A program made the translations under genes and the position numbers. A DNA stretch of 28,725 nt from a virus. The notes beneath the pieces are model-generated. The model was not told where the DNA came from. It worked only from the letters and a program-made list of their open reading frames with translations, and searched no databases. How positions within the stretch are numbered: position 1 is the stretch's first letter; every line of letters starts with the position of its first letter. The stretch lies in the IMG/VR virus record IMGVR_UViG_3300007734_000547, positions 1-28,725 of that record, one strand, 5' to 3'. Positions 1 through 8,113 of the stretch are shown here, piece by piece.

Positions 1-455
1 AAAATAATTTTCAATTTGAGGTAAATACAAAGTCGTTAAAATATGAGGTCGTTTATGACGATTTCGACGCTAATTTAATCGGCGTAACATTTGCTGACAA
101 TGTAAAAGAAAGAGTCGGAGTTAATTTGTTTTGTAATCCCGTTCCTCAGCCGTCAGGATTTGAGGTTATTATTAAAGATCAAGACGGAAATATTTTACAA
201 ATTTTTACAGAGAGCGGAGAATATGTCGTAAATTTAGAACCAATAGAAATGATAGGAAGATACATAAATGAAAACTTTACAGGAGACACTATAACATTAG
301 CTGACACTCCGATAACTGACTCTGAAGAGCTACATATCGACGGAGACTTACAAACTATCGGTTTACATTATACTATAATAGATAACGTTATAACTCTATC
401 AGTTGCCGTTACTGAGTCGTCTGTAATTAATTGTCCTTATAAAAAATCAATTTAA
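1..455 (+). CDS. Tail-completion-like protein, 3' part (gene continues from 28307)
   Basis: This is the distal part of a gene that starts at 28307 and crosses the circular junction; the reading frame begins at base 3 here and the two parts join in frame as a protein of about 248 residues. The first part of the joined protein (about 140 residues) sits where tail terminator or completion proteins sit, two genes after the capsid gene, and its mixed alpha/beta look fits that role, but I see no diagnostic motif. The last 110 residues look like a separate beta-rich module (DTPITDSEELHIDGD, then HYTIIDNVITLSVAV), similar in style to the small repeat domains in fibre and adhesin proteins. The gene ends 13 bp before the tail fibre gene. 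The role is inferred from position. A TTG at 126 could be mistaken for a start, but the frame is open upstream to the ATG at 28307. Confidence 0.75.
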   Translation, partial: NNFQFEVNTKSLKYEVVYDDFDANLIGVTFADNVKERVGVNLFCNPVPQPSGFEVIIKDQDGNILQIFTESGEYVVNLEPIEMIGRYINENFTGDTITLADTPITDSEELHIDGDLQTIGLHYTIIDNVITLSVAVTESSVINCPYKKSI

Positions 456-468
456 ACAAAAAAAACAA

Positions 469-2316
469 ATGAAAAAACTAATCCCATTTTTAATGTTGAT
501 TCCGTTTTTAGGAGTCGCTCAGCTACAAAAAACTAAACTCTCAACAATGGTAAACGCCCCGACGGGAACCGTTCACATAGTTGCGTCAAATCCTTTAAAC
601 GGAGTTCAAAACTATTCGACTACGGCTCAGCTAGGACTATTGACTAACAAAGATTCTTTGTCAATTAATGGAGTTGTAAAGTCTTTATTCGGAAAGCCGT
701 CCTTTACGGTTTCGGTTCCTACTGAGACTCAGACCTTACAGAGTGTAATTAATCCGGCTAACGCTATACAAAACAACCCTAATAAATACGACTGTTATAA
801 TAATTGGATAGATAACTCAATTATGGCTGTAAATGTTGGAAATGGCATTACACAAAATTACTCTTTTATTTCGTCGAGCGGAAATTTAATCCCTAGTCCG
901 GTAGGAAATTCGTCATGGCTTGCAATAGGCACAGACGCGGCAAATGAGAGTCAATTAACGCTACAGTCTAACACGTCCGGTTATAATGACATTATAACTA
1001 TAAATTCGTTAAACGGATTAAATATAAAAAAGTCTAATAACTCAGATACTTTATTTAACGTCGATAGAGTTAATAATATTGTAACGTATAAAGGTAATGA
1101 GATTTCAGTTAGCACAGCAAGTACAACAGTATTAACAGCGTCTACAGGAATAGCTCTAACAGGATCGGCCCCAAGCTATACGATAACAAACTCATTACCG
1201 AATATAACTCAGTCGCTAAGTATTAGCACTAATACAATTAGTTTGAGCGGAGGAGGAGGATCTATCACAATTCCTACAGGATCGACGACAGTCTTAACAG
1301 CTAGTACGAATATTACTGTTTCAGGTTCTGCTCCTAATTATACAATATCTGCGCCAACTCAAACGGCAGGATTACAACCAGCATTAACGGCAAGTACCAA
1401 TATTACAATTAACAGTAACACAATTTCGGCAGCTAGTCCAACTATAACGGCTGGTAGTAATATGAGTGTTACAACTAGCGGATTAAATTATACTGTTGCA
1501 GCAACTACTCAAACAGCAGGGTTAATCAGCTTATCAAGTTTATCAGCAACAGCACCATTAAGTTATAACAACTCAACAGGTAGTTTTACTATTACGCCTT
1601 CATTTACTAATACGGCTTTAAACGGTACAACAACGTTAACGGGGGCTATTAATCATTCGATGACTGCTAGTTCAGCAAGTTCAGCAACGGTTAATCTAGC
1701 TGCATGGACCGGTAATTATGGGCATATAACAGGAACGGTTACAATAACTAATTTTGGTACGGTTCAAGCAGGAGCGCAAAGAATTATAACATTCGATGGG
1801 GCTTTAACAGTTACAAGTAATACGGCTGCTATTATATTACCAGGCAATTCAAATATTGCAACAGCAGCAAATGACGTTATGATGTTAGTTAGTGAAGGTA
1901 GTGGCGTTTGGCGTTGTACTTCTTATATGCGAGCTGATGAAAGTTACACAAATTATACGCCCTCTTGGACTGGATTTAGTTCTACCCCAACAATAACGGC
2001 TGGAGATGCTCGATATAAAATGATAAGTAAAAATACTTGTCATGTTATTATATGGGTTACAACGGCAGGAACTTCTAATACAAACGCTTTAACGGTTACA
2101 TTACCATTTACAGCAGCATCAACTGGCGGAGGTGGTAACGGATTACAGCAGTCAGTAATGGGCGTTTTAAATAATGGAGTTCAAGTTAATGGCTCGGTTA
2201 GGTCTAGAGCAAGTAGCTCAAATATATTAGATTGTTATAATGGAATTGTAGGAGCAACATTTACAACCAGTGGCTCAAAAGGAGTGTTTTTAAATTACAT
2301 ATACCAAACCGAATAG
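469..2316 (+). CDS. Tail fibre / receptor-binding-type protein with N-terminal signal peptide
   Basis: A 615-residue Ser/Thr/Asn/Gly-rich protein, typical of a phage fibre. Residues 1-18 (MKKLIPFLMLIPFLGVAQ) form a Sec-type signal peptide of the flavobacterial sort, which is odd for a protein that should assemble in the cytoplasm. A TLQSV segment near residue 90 resembles fibre shaft starts. About residues 215-350 hold imperfect repeats built on TVLTASTxI...GSAPxYTI and ending TQTAGL, interrupted by Gly4. The C-terminal 130 residues are a compact Gly/Thr-rich domain with a WTGFSSTPTITAGDARYKM stretch, a likely receptor-binding tip. Codon style changes along the gene: the 5' part resembles the phage core, the part after about 1100 is closer to the esterase gene that follows 1 bp downstream. 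It probably binds the host surface. The alternative is a secreted adhesin or surface-modifying protein that is not part of the virion. Confidence 0.72.
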   Translation: MKKLIPFLMLIPFLGVAQLQKTKLSTMVNAPTGTVHIVASNPLNGVQNYSTTAQLGLLTNKDSLSINGVVKSLFGKPSFTVSVPTETQTLQSVINPANAIQNNPNKYDCYNNWIDNSIMAVNVGNGITQNYSFISSSGNLIPSPVGNSSWLAIGTDAANESQLTLQSNTSGYNDIITINSLNGLNIKKSNNSDTLFNVDRVNNIVTYKGNEISVSTASTTVLTASTGIALTGSAPSYTITNSLPNITQSLSISTNTISLSGGGGSITIPTGSTTVLTASTNITVSGSAPNYTISAPTQTAGLQPALTASTNITINSNTISAASPTITAGSNMSVTTSGLNYTVAATTQTAGLISLSSLSATAPLSYNNSTGSFTITPSFTNTALNGTTTLTGAINHSMTASSASSATVNLAAWTGNYGHITGTVTITNFGTVQAGAQRIITFDGALTVTSNTAAIILPGNSNIATAANDVMMLVSEGSGVWRCTSYMRADESYTNYTPSWTGFSSTPTITAGDARYKMISKNTCHVIIWVTTAGTSNTNALTVTLPFTAASTGGGGNGLQQSVMGVLNNGVQVNGSVRSRASSSNILDCYNGIVGATFTTSGSKGVFLNYIYQTE

Positions 2317-2317
2317 T

Positions 2318-2980
2318 ATGAAAAAGATATTTTTATTATTATTGATTTTACCATTTATCGGGATTTGTCAGATTCGTAAAAACGTTACTAATCAAAAGGT
2401 TAACCGTTTAATAGTTGATGGAAACAGTCTATTAGCTAGAGGTAATGGAAACCAGCCCAACGCATTTAGAAGTGTAATAGCTTTGTATGATTCTATGAAT
2501 ACAGCCCATAAACCTCCTATTTTATTTTATCCTATTTCCGGTAAAACAATTACGCAATTAACTAGTGATTTTACTGCTAAAATAAGCCCTAATTTAAAGC
2601 AAGGTGATATAGTTGTATGTAATGAAACTACCAACGATTTATACGCTACTAGAAGTGCTACATTAACCTATGCCCATATATTAACTTATAGGGATTCAGT
2701 ACGTGCGCATGGTGGTAAATTGGTTTATGTAACTATGCCAGCAGTTTATTGGTCGGACTATTTAACAGTAGATACGGATAGACTTGCTTTGAATTTATTA
2801 ATTACAAATAACTCCAGTCAGTTTGATGGGGTTGTTGACTTTGGAAGCCACGCTAATTTTAATGATGTTGCAGATACTCAAAACACTACATACTACGATG
2901 CTGATAGGGTACATTTTACAGATTTAGGTTATCGGGTGCAAGGTAAACAGATACAATTAATAGTTCAATCATTTTTTTAG
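2318..2980 (+). CDS. SGNH/GDSL-type esterase with N-terminal signal peptide
   Basis: A 220-residue protein with the SGNH hydrolase blocks in order: DGNSL at residues 34-38 (nucleophile Ser37), TTND at 104-107 (block III, with Asn106 as the oxyanion residue) and DRVHFT at 196-201 (Asp196 and His199 complete the triad). Family members remove O-acetyl or other ester groups from polysaccharides, so a tail-linked role in trimming host capsule or LPS is plausible. Residues 1-18 (MKKIFLLLLILPFIGICQ) form a hydrophobic signal peptide; the Cys is not in a proper lipobox because Ile is at -1. The gene follows the fibre gene by 1 bp and is probably translated with it. Only 2 of 16 Asp codons are GAC, against 8 of 13 in the small terminase gene, which suggests recent acquisition. 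The enzyme family is secure; the substrate is unknown. Confidence 0.82.
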   Translation: MKKIFLLLLILPFIGICQIRKNVTNQKVNRLIVDGNSLLARGNGNQPNAFRSVIALYDSMNTAHKPPILFYPISGKTITQLTSDFTAKISPNLKQGDIVVCNETTNDLYATRSATLTYAHILTYRDSVRAHGGKLVYVTMPAVYWSDYLTVDTDRLALNLLITNNSSQFDGVVDFGSHANFNDVADTQNTTYYDADRVHFTDLGYRVQGKQIQLIVQSFF

Positions 2981-3021
2981 ATTATGCCAACACAAAAGAC
3001 AATGTTTAATTTATAAAAAAA

Positions 3022-3315
3022 ATGGAAACAACAGAGAAAAAAGAACATTGGGGAGTATCATTATTATTTTATATTCCTCGTTTAATATCGTCAATTTTCA
3101 GCGCGTTAGCAATGGACGAAAAAGGGCTGAGTCTTAAAAAGATTTTAGCTTTAATGGGTACAATAGAGGGGATTAGAATTACTGAAAAACACGCCTGTAA
3201 GGAAAACGCTATTGCCTTTTTAATCATTTGGTTAATTTGGGCTGGAATATTGGTTGGAATTTATTCGTTAGGAGATATTTCTAATGCCATAAGTTCGTAT
3301 AAGGAAAAGAAATAA
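3022..3315 (+). CDS. Small membrane protein of the tail region
   Basis: A 97-residue protein with an aromatic amphipathic N-terminal stretch (HWGVSLLFYIPRLISSIF), a basic middle and one clear membrane segment at about residues 65-83 (AIAFLIIWLIWAGILVGIY). The C-terminus is charged. It lies between the esterase and the gp10-like gene. I do not recognise a named family. Its size and membrane segment would allow a holin-type role, but the better lysis candidates lie at 21913-23180. The ATG follows an A-rich leader (ttataaaaaaaatgg), usual for this genome. Its stop codon directly abuts the TTG start of the next gene. Confidence 0.6.
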   Translation: METTEKKEHWGVSLLFYIPRLISSIFSALAMDEKGLSLKKILALMGTIEGIRITEKHACKENAIAFLIIWLIWAGILVGIYSLGDISNAISSYKEKK

Positions 3316-3810
3316 TTGGATTTAAAAAAAATAGTTGAGCAAAGATTACAAAACGCTATTTCTAAAATTCAAGAGAACCTTGAAACAACAGGAACAAACG
3401 CAAGTAAGAGAACGAGCCAAAGTTTACGCTTAGAGTCGTCAGACTTTGGATTTATTATTTATGGCCGGAGAGCTTTCGCGACTGTTGAGACCGGACGAAT
3501 GGCCGGAGGTATCCCAAAAGGATTTAACGAAATAATTAAACAATGGATTATTGACAAGGGAGTGTCAGTAACTCAAATTCCCTATAAAAGAAAAGAGTCC
3601 GAGAATTGGCGTCCTAAATATACAACAGCGGAGAGGAGTTTAATCTTAGCGGCCGGAGCTATTTCGTTTACGATCAAAAAAAGCGGGACGTCTTTATTTA
3701 GAAAGGGAGGACGAAACGATATTTTTTCAAATGTATTTAACGAAGCACTCCCCGACATAAAAAAAGATATACAGATCGAAATAATTAAACAAATTAAACT
3801 AACTTTATAG
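3316..3810 (+). CDS. HK97 gp10-like head-tail or tail completion protein (TTG start)
   Basis: A 164-residue basic protein. The segment ATVETGRMAGGIPKGFNEI followed by IKQWIIDKGVS (about residues 56-86) matches the style of the HK97 gp10 neck/tail-completion family, in which an ETGR...P motif precedes a short IxxW helix. A role in joining tail to head is therefore likely, and the position just before the tape measure gene agrees. The start is TTG, directly after the upstream TAA (TAATTG). The first in-frame Met is around residue 62, inside the conserved part, so the TTG start is needed. The tape measure ATG follows its stop by 1 bp. Family assignment is by motif only. Confidence 0.65.
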   Translation: MDLKKIVEQRLQNAISKIQENLETTGTNASKRTSQSLRLESSDFGFIIYGRRAFATVETGRMAGGIPKGFNEIIKQWIIDKGVSVTQIPYKRKESENWRPKYTTAERSLILAAGAISFTIKKSGTSLFRKGGRNDIFSNVFNEALPDIKKDIQIEIIKQIKLTL

Positions 3811-3811
3811 C

Positions 3812-6697
3812 ATGGATAGCAAAGAGCAAATATTACTAGAGATCGTAGTCTCTAACGACGCGGCCACGCAAGCGATATATGAGAGTCAAAAATCTATAGA
3901 CAAATTAAAACAGTCTCAGTCAGAGCTAACGACCGAATTTAAAAAGGGATCGATCACTTCCGAGGAGTACAGCAAAAAAAGCACGGCCGTAAAAGTCGCC
4001 ATCGCTCAACAAAATGAAGTTATAAGATTAAACGAGAAAGAGCTTAAAAATAATATTAAAAGCCAACAGGATAACTCCGACTCTCTCGCGGCCCTTAGAG
4101 CTCAGTTAAGCAATAGTACAAAAGCTTACGATAATTTAAGCAAAGCGGAAAGAGAAAGCGCAAAAGGTCAGGATTTACAAAAAAATATTAGTGAGACTGT
4201 CGAAAAATTAAACGAAGCGGAACAAGCAACGGGCCGCTTTCAGCGTCAAGTAGGAAAATATCCGGAGCAAATGGGAGGAGCCGGAAAGGGCGTCCAACAA
4301 ATTACGGGATTTTTAGGAAAAATGGGAGATCAACTCGGAGTTACGGGATCTTTTGCCGGAGGTTTTTCTAATACATTAACTAAAGCCGCGTCTGTGATCG
4401 GAGGTTTCGGGGCTAAATCAGATTTAGCCGCTGAGTCGGCCGTTAATTTAACTAACAATATCTCCGGAGCCGGAGACGCTGTAAACGAGATAGAGGGTTT
4501 CGCAGGGAAAGCGAGCGGATCCTTAAACGGATTAAGCAAAGGAGCGGCTGTCGCAGGAGAGGCCACGGGAGGAGCTTTTAGCACGATCACAAAAGGAGCT
4601 TTAAATATGGGTAAAGCCTTTTTAAGTCCTCCTATTATAATAGTAACGGCTGTAGTATTAGCAATAATAGGAGCGATCAAATTATTAACTGAGGGGTTTA
4701 AAAAAAATGACTCCGCGAGTGAGAAGCTTTCCGAGTCTTTCGCGATATTCACTCCTATTTTAGACGCTATAGGATCTTTATTTACTGTAGTAGCTGAGGC
4801 TGTAGCGGATTTGGTTTTAGGTTTCTCGAAAGGGATCGCGGCCGCTGTCGATTTTGTAGCCGGTTTATTTGGAGTTGAGACGGGATTAAGCGCGGCCGCT
4901 GAGGAGGCCCGTAACTTAGTGAAAGCTCAGGACGACCTCGAGGAGTCGGAGCGTAATTTTACGGTAAACTCAGCGAAGCGAAATCTCGAGAGGACTAAAT
5001 TAATGGCCGAAGTCACGGATAAATTTAAAAACGACGCTAAGACTCGGATCGCATTATTAAAGGACGCCCTCGACTTAGATCGACAAAATTTAGTAGACGA
5101 GAAAAAAATCGCGGACGAAAAATTAAGGATTATTTTAAAAGTAGCCGAAAACGAAAACGATACTAGCGACGAGACAGCTAAAAAAATATCAGAAGCTCGA
5201 GCGGCTTCTTTAAACGCGGAAGCCAAATATTTCGACGGAGTAAAAGAGATTAATAAAAAACTCTCGAGCGCGGAGGAGGAGTTAGCCAATGAACAAAAGG
5301 CCCGTTTTGATGAACAAAAGGCCCGTTTTGAGACATGGAAAAAAAACAAAGACGATCAGATATCTAAAGAAAAATTATATCTCCATCAGTTAGAGGATTT
5401 AGTTACAGCCGAAATAAAAAACGACTTAGAGCGTCAAATTAAAGCCGAAAAAATAAGCACAGAGAGAGCTAACGCGGATTTAAAAGAGAAGTTAAAAACA
5501 GAAACAAATTTAACTAAAGACTCTCGGGCCGCTATTAACGATATAATCGTTTTAAATAACGAGAATTTAAGCGAAAAAATCGCGGAGCTTACGAGAAAGT
5601 CGAGCGAGGACGAGATTAAAAAAGAGATCGAGAAGCAACAACAAATTATTACGGCTAAAATTCAGTTAGCGACAAAAGGAAGCGACGAGGAGACTAATTT
5701 ATTAATCTCTAAATTAAAGCTTCAAAAATCTATAGAGCTGTCTAATGTAGATTTAACAGAAGTCGAGAAACTCGCTATCATTGACAAATACGACGCGCAG
5801 GAGATCGCATTAAGAGAGCAAAATTTAATTAATAAACAAAATTTAATTAGCGATTATTTAGACAAGGAATTTGAGTTAAAAATATTAAACGCTCAAAACT
5901 CCGGAGCCTTTGAGGACGAAACGGCCCGCCTCGAATTAGAAAGAGAAAGAGCTAAATCTGACGCCCTTATAAATATGGACGAGGAGACTAAGTCGGCCAT
6001 GTACGCGACGCAAGTCGATTACGAGATAGCAGTCGCTCAGAGTAAACAAAATATCGTAGACGCTGAAAATAGAGTTTTAGACGCTGAGATAAAAAATAGA
6101 GATACTTTCGTTATGAGTATGAAATCGATCTCCGGATCGTTAAACGTTTTATTAACTCAAATGTCAGAAGACAGTTACGAAGCGGCTCAGTTTGCTAAAT
6201 CTTTAGCTTTAGTCAACATAGGAATAGCTCTCGCTGAGGGTATCGCGGGCGTAGTAAAGACAGCCGCAAAGTCCACGACATGGTACGAAATGGCTGCGGC
6301 TATAGCGACGGGAGTCGTTTCTGTTACGTCGTCCATTTATAGCGCAAAAAAAGCGTTTGCTGAAACTCCGGAGCCTCGCAAGCCTAAGTTTGCAACAGGA
6401 GGACTAATTAACGGACGGGGAACGGGGACGAGCGACAGCATAGACGCGCGAGTTAGTAACGGAGAAAGTATTATTAACGCTAATAGTACGTCGATGTTTA
6501 CTCCTTTATTATCCTCTTTAAATCAGGCCGGAGGGGGCGTCGGTTTCGGGAGCCAACAAATAAACAGTCAATTACAAGGAGAGGAGATGTTAGCGAGGGC
6601 GTTCGCTAAAGGAGCCTCGATGTTACCTCCTCCCGTTTTAGATTTAAAAGAGTTTCATTTAGCGGACGATAGATTAACAACATTAAAAGGTTTATAA
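3812..6697 (+). CDS. Tape measure protein
   Basis: A 961-residue protein, the longest in the genome, with the usual tape measure build: Lys/Glu-rich coiled coils (about residues 15-140 and 370-790), a Gly/Ala-rich stretch at about 150-270, a hydrophobic segment at about 272-292 (SPPIIIVTAVVLAIIGAIKL), and a second Ala/Gly-rich hydrophobic zone at about 795-855. It sets tail length and probably takes part in DNA passage through the envelope. It lies between the gp10-like gene and the tail-tip genes, as in most siphophages. A perfect 21-bp tandem duplication at 5289-5330 adds one coiled-coil heptad. The start ATG is 1 bp after the previous TAG. Minus-strand open frames inside it are shadows. 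Confidence 0.92.
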   Translation: MDSKEQILLEIVVSNDAATQAIYESQKSIDKLKQSQSELTTEFKKGSITSEEYSKKSTAVKVAIAQQNEVIRLNEKELKNNIKSQQDNSDSLAALRAQLSNSTKAYDNLSKAERESAKGQDLQKNISETVEKLNEAEQATGRFQRQVGKYPEQMGGAGKGVQQITGFLGKMGDQLGVTGSFAGGFSNTLTKAASVIGGFGAKSDLAAESAVNLTNNISGAGDAVNEIEGFAGKASGSLNGLSKGAAVAGEATGGAFSTITKGALNMGKAFLSPPIIIVTAVVLAIIGAIKLLTEGFKKNDSASEKLSESFAIFTPILDAIGSLFTVVAEAVADLVLGFSKGIAAAVDFVAGLFGVETGLSAAAEEARNLVKAQDDLEESERNFTVNSAKRNLERTKLMAEVTDKFKNDAKTRIALLKDALDLDRQNLVDEKKIADEKLRIILKVAENENDTSDETAKKISEARAASLNAEAKYFDGVKEINKKLSSAEEELANEQKARFDEQKARFETWKKNKDDQISKEKLYLHQLEDLVTAEIKNDLERQIKAEKISTERANADLKEKLKTETNLTKDSRAAINDIIVLNNENLSEKIAELTRKSSEDEIKKEIEKQQQIITAKIQLATKGSDEETNLLISKLKLQKSIELSNVDLTEVEKLAIIDKYDAQEIALREQNLINKQNLISDYLDKEFELKILNAQNSGAFEDETARLELERERAKSDALINMDEETKSAMYATQVDYEIAVAQSKQNIVDAENRVLDAEIKNRDTFVMSMKSISGSLNVLLTQMSEDSYEAAQFAKSLALVNIGIALAEGIAGVVKTAAKSTTWYEMAAAIATGVVSVTSSIYSAKKAFAETPEPRKPKFATGGLINGRGTGTSDSIDARVSNGESIINANSTSMFTPLLSSLNQAGGGVGFGSQQINSQLQGEEMLARAFAKGASMLPPPVLDLKEFHLADDRLTTLKGL
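5289..5330 (+). repeat. 21-bp perfect tandem duplication in the tape measure gene
   Basis: The 21-base unit starting atgaacaaaaggcccg occurs twice in direct tandem at 5289-5309 and 5310-5330. It keeps frame and encodes NEQKARF then DEQKARF, one extra heptad in a predicted coiled coil. The absence of any mismatch suggests a young event. Confidence 0.95.
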
Positions 6698-6700
6698 AAA

Positions 6701-8113
6701 ATGAGAACAAAAAGCACTAGCTCGTCGATGACGGTTTATTATCCGGAAAATTTAGTTTTCTCAGGAGACTTAAATAGATTATATATAGAAAAAAATACAA
6801 CAGCGACGCACGTCGAAATATCTTTTATAATAGGAGGGTATACTTATAACGAAAATTTGTATTTTCTAACGACGGATATACAGTTTTCTATGTCAAACAT
6901 TTTAAAACTATTGTTTAACCGAAACTTCTCGTCTACTTTTGACACGACAAATAACTTTAATTTTACGATTAGACTTTATAATAACACGTCGTTATTAGAT
7001 ACGTTTAATTTGTCAATAGATACGGTTATTTTAGGAGGCCGGAGGATTTTTGATAAACTCGGAGTAGTGCCAAATATCGAAAAATTCGACTTTGATCCTG
7101 AGATTAATTTATCGATCGTTAATTATTTTTTCGAGTACCCGTCAGACGTTTACGCTGTACATATCGGATCCTCTGAGTTTATAGATAGATTTACAGGATT
7201 AAATTATATTAATTTAATGGATATTGTCGGAGGGTATACTTATTGGTTATCGTGGACGGTTTATAACTTTATGTTAAACTCGGGTTTCTCTTATATGTCG
7301 GGCTCGAATTTTTGGACGTCCTCAACTTTTGCCGGTTGCTCGACTACTTTCGGGGTAACTGTCGCAAATAAATTACAGTTTATTATCCCTGACGCAAGCT
7401 GTGGAAATACTCTATCTATAACGTACACGGGACGTAATTTCGTGGAGGGACAGCAATATATGACAGAGATTTACATAGATAATATAAATAATCCTAGCGG
7501 GGGAGATATGTCTTTAATAGTTGAGATCGGAGGCGTTCAAAGCGTCGCTATGGTAAGCACAGGCTTAAATACGGCTTTTGTAACAGCCGGAGCCGGAGGA
7601 GTTTTTAAACTTATCGGATACATGGACGCGGACACGGGAGGTTATGGCACGCACGCGTTTAGCTGTACGTCTATTAGAGTTACGGATTTAATAGAGCACA
7701 AAATAAATTTAGTACAGGAGTGCGACGGAATAGGGCCAAAAATCGGACTGAGATTTTTAAATCGTTTCGGTATGTGGAGAAATTATCACATGTTTTTTAA
7801 ATCTGAAAATATAAACTCGTCTAACGGAATTAGACTCCCGTTTTTAGATAATAATATAACGGAGTTTAATAATACTTTTGCGGAAATTAATAAAAATGAG
7901 TCTCAAAGTATCTCCGTTTTTCGTGAGGGATTAGACAAAGATCGAGCTAATGATTTAAGCGATATTATCTCCTCCGACTACGTACATTTATACGATGAGA
8001 TTAACAGCGTTTGGATCCCTGTAAAAGTTAATACAAATACTTTTAACATGATCGAGAAAGACGCGTTATTTGATGTAAATTTAAATTTATTATTACAGTC
8101 AGGATATGAGTAA
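6701..8113 (+). CDS. Tail-tip (distal-tail-like) protein
   Basis: A 470-residue beta-rich protein rich in Asn, Thr, Tyr and Phe, directly after the tape measure gene (3-bp gap). That position is normally held by the distal tail protein, which closes the tube and carries the baseplate. Residues 1-130 contain short beta strands (IYFTTDIQFSMSNILKLL-like composition); residues 195-320 have a Gly-rich jelly-roll-like character (for example GRNFVEGQQYMTEIYIDN), which could be a carbohydrate-binding insertion. No catalytic motif is evident. It overlaps the next gene by 8 bp (ATGAGTAA), so the two are probably translationally coupled. The assignment is from position and composition. Confidence 0.6.
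   Translation: MRTKSTSSSMTVYYPENLVFSGDLNRLYIEKNTTATHVEISFIIGGYTYNENLYFLTTDIQFSMSNILKLLFNRNFSSTFDTTNNFNFTIRLYNNTSLLDTFNLSIDTVILGGRRIFDKLGVVPNIEKFDFDPEINLSIVNYFFEYPSDVYAVHIGSSEFIDRFTGLNYINLMDIVGGYTYWLSWTVYNFMLNSGFSYMSGSNFWTSSTFAGCSTTFGVTVANKLQFIIPDASCGNTLSITYTGRNFVEGQQYMTEIYIDNINNPSGGDMSLIVEIGGVQSVAMVSTGLNTAFVTAGAGGVFKLIGYMDADTGGYGTHAFSCTSIRVTDLIEHKINLVQECDGIGPKIGLRFLNRFGMWRNYHMFFKSENINSSNGIRLPFLDNNITEFNNTFAEINKNESQSISVFREGLDKDRANDLSDIISSDYVHLYDEINSVWIPVKVNTNTFNMIEKDALFDVNLNLLLQSGYE

Noticed and set aside
1-127. 127-bp direct terminal repeats as natural phage ends
   Set aside because: The length equals a usual maximum assembler k-mer and a gene reads in frame through the junction, so circular closure of the assembly is the simpler reading. 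True ends (pac or cos) cannot be told from this.
1118-1530. CRISPR-like or diversity-generating repeats in the fibre gene
   Set aside because: The repeats are imperfect protein-level TAST/GSAP motifs without regular spacers, and no reverse transcriptase or template repeat is present.
4330-5349. Two minus-strand frames inside the tape measure gene
   Set aside because: Low-complexity Ala/Ser/Pro/Phe-rich shadows of a strongly supported coding region.
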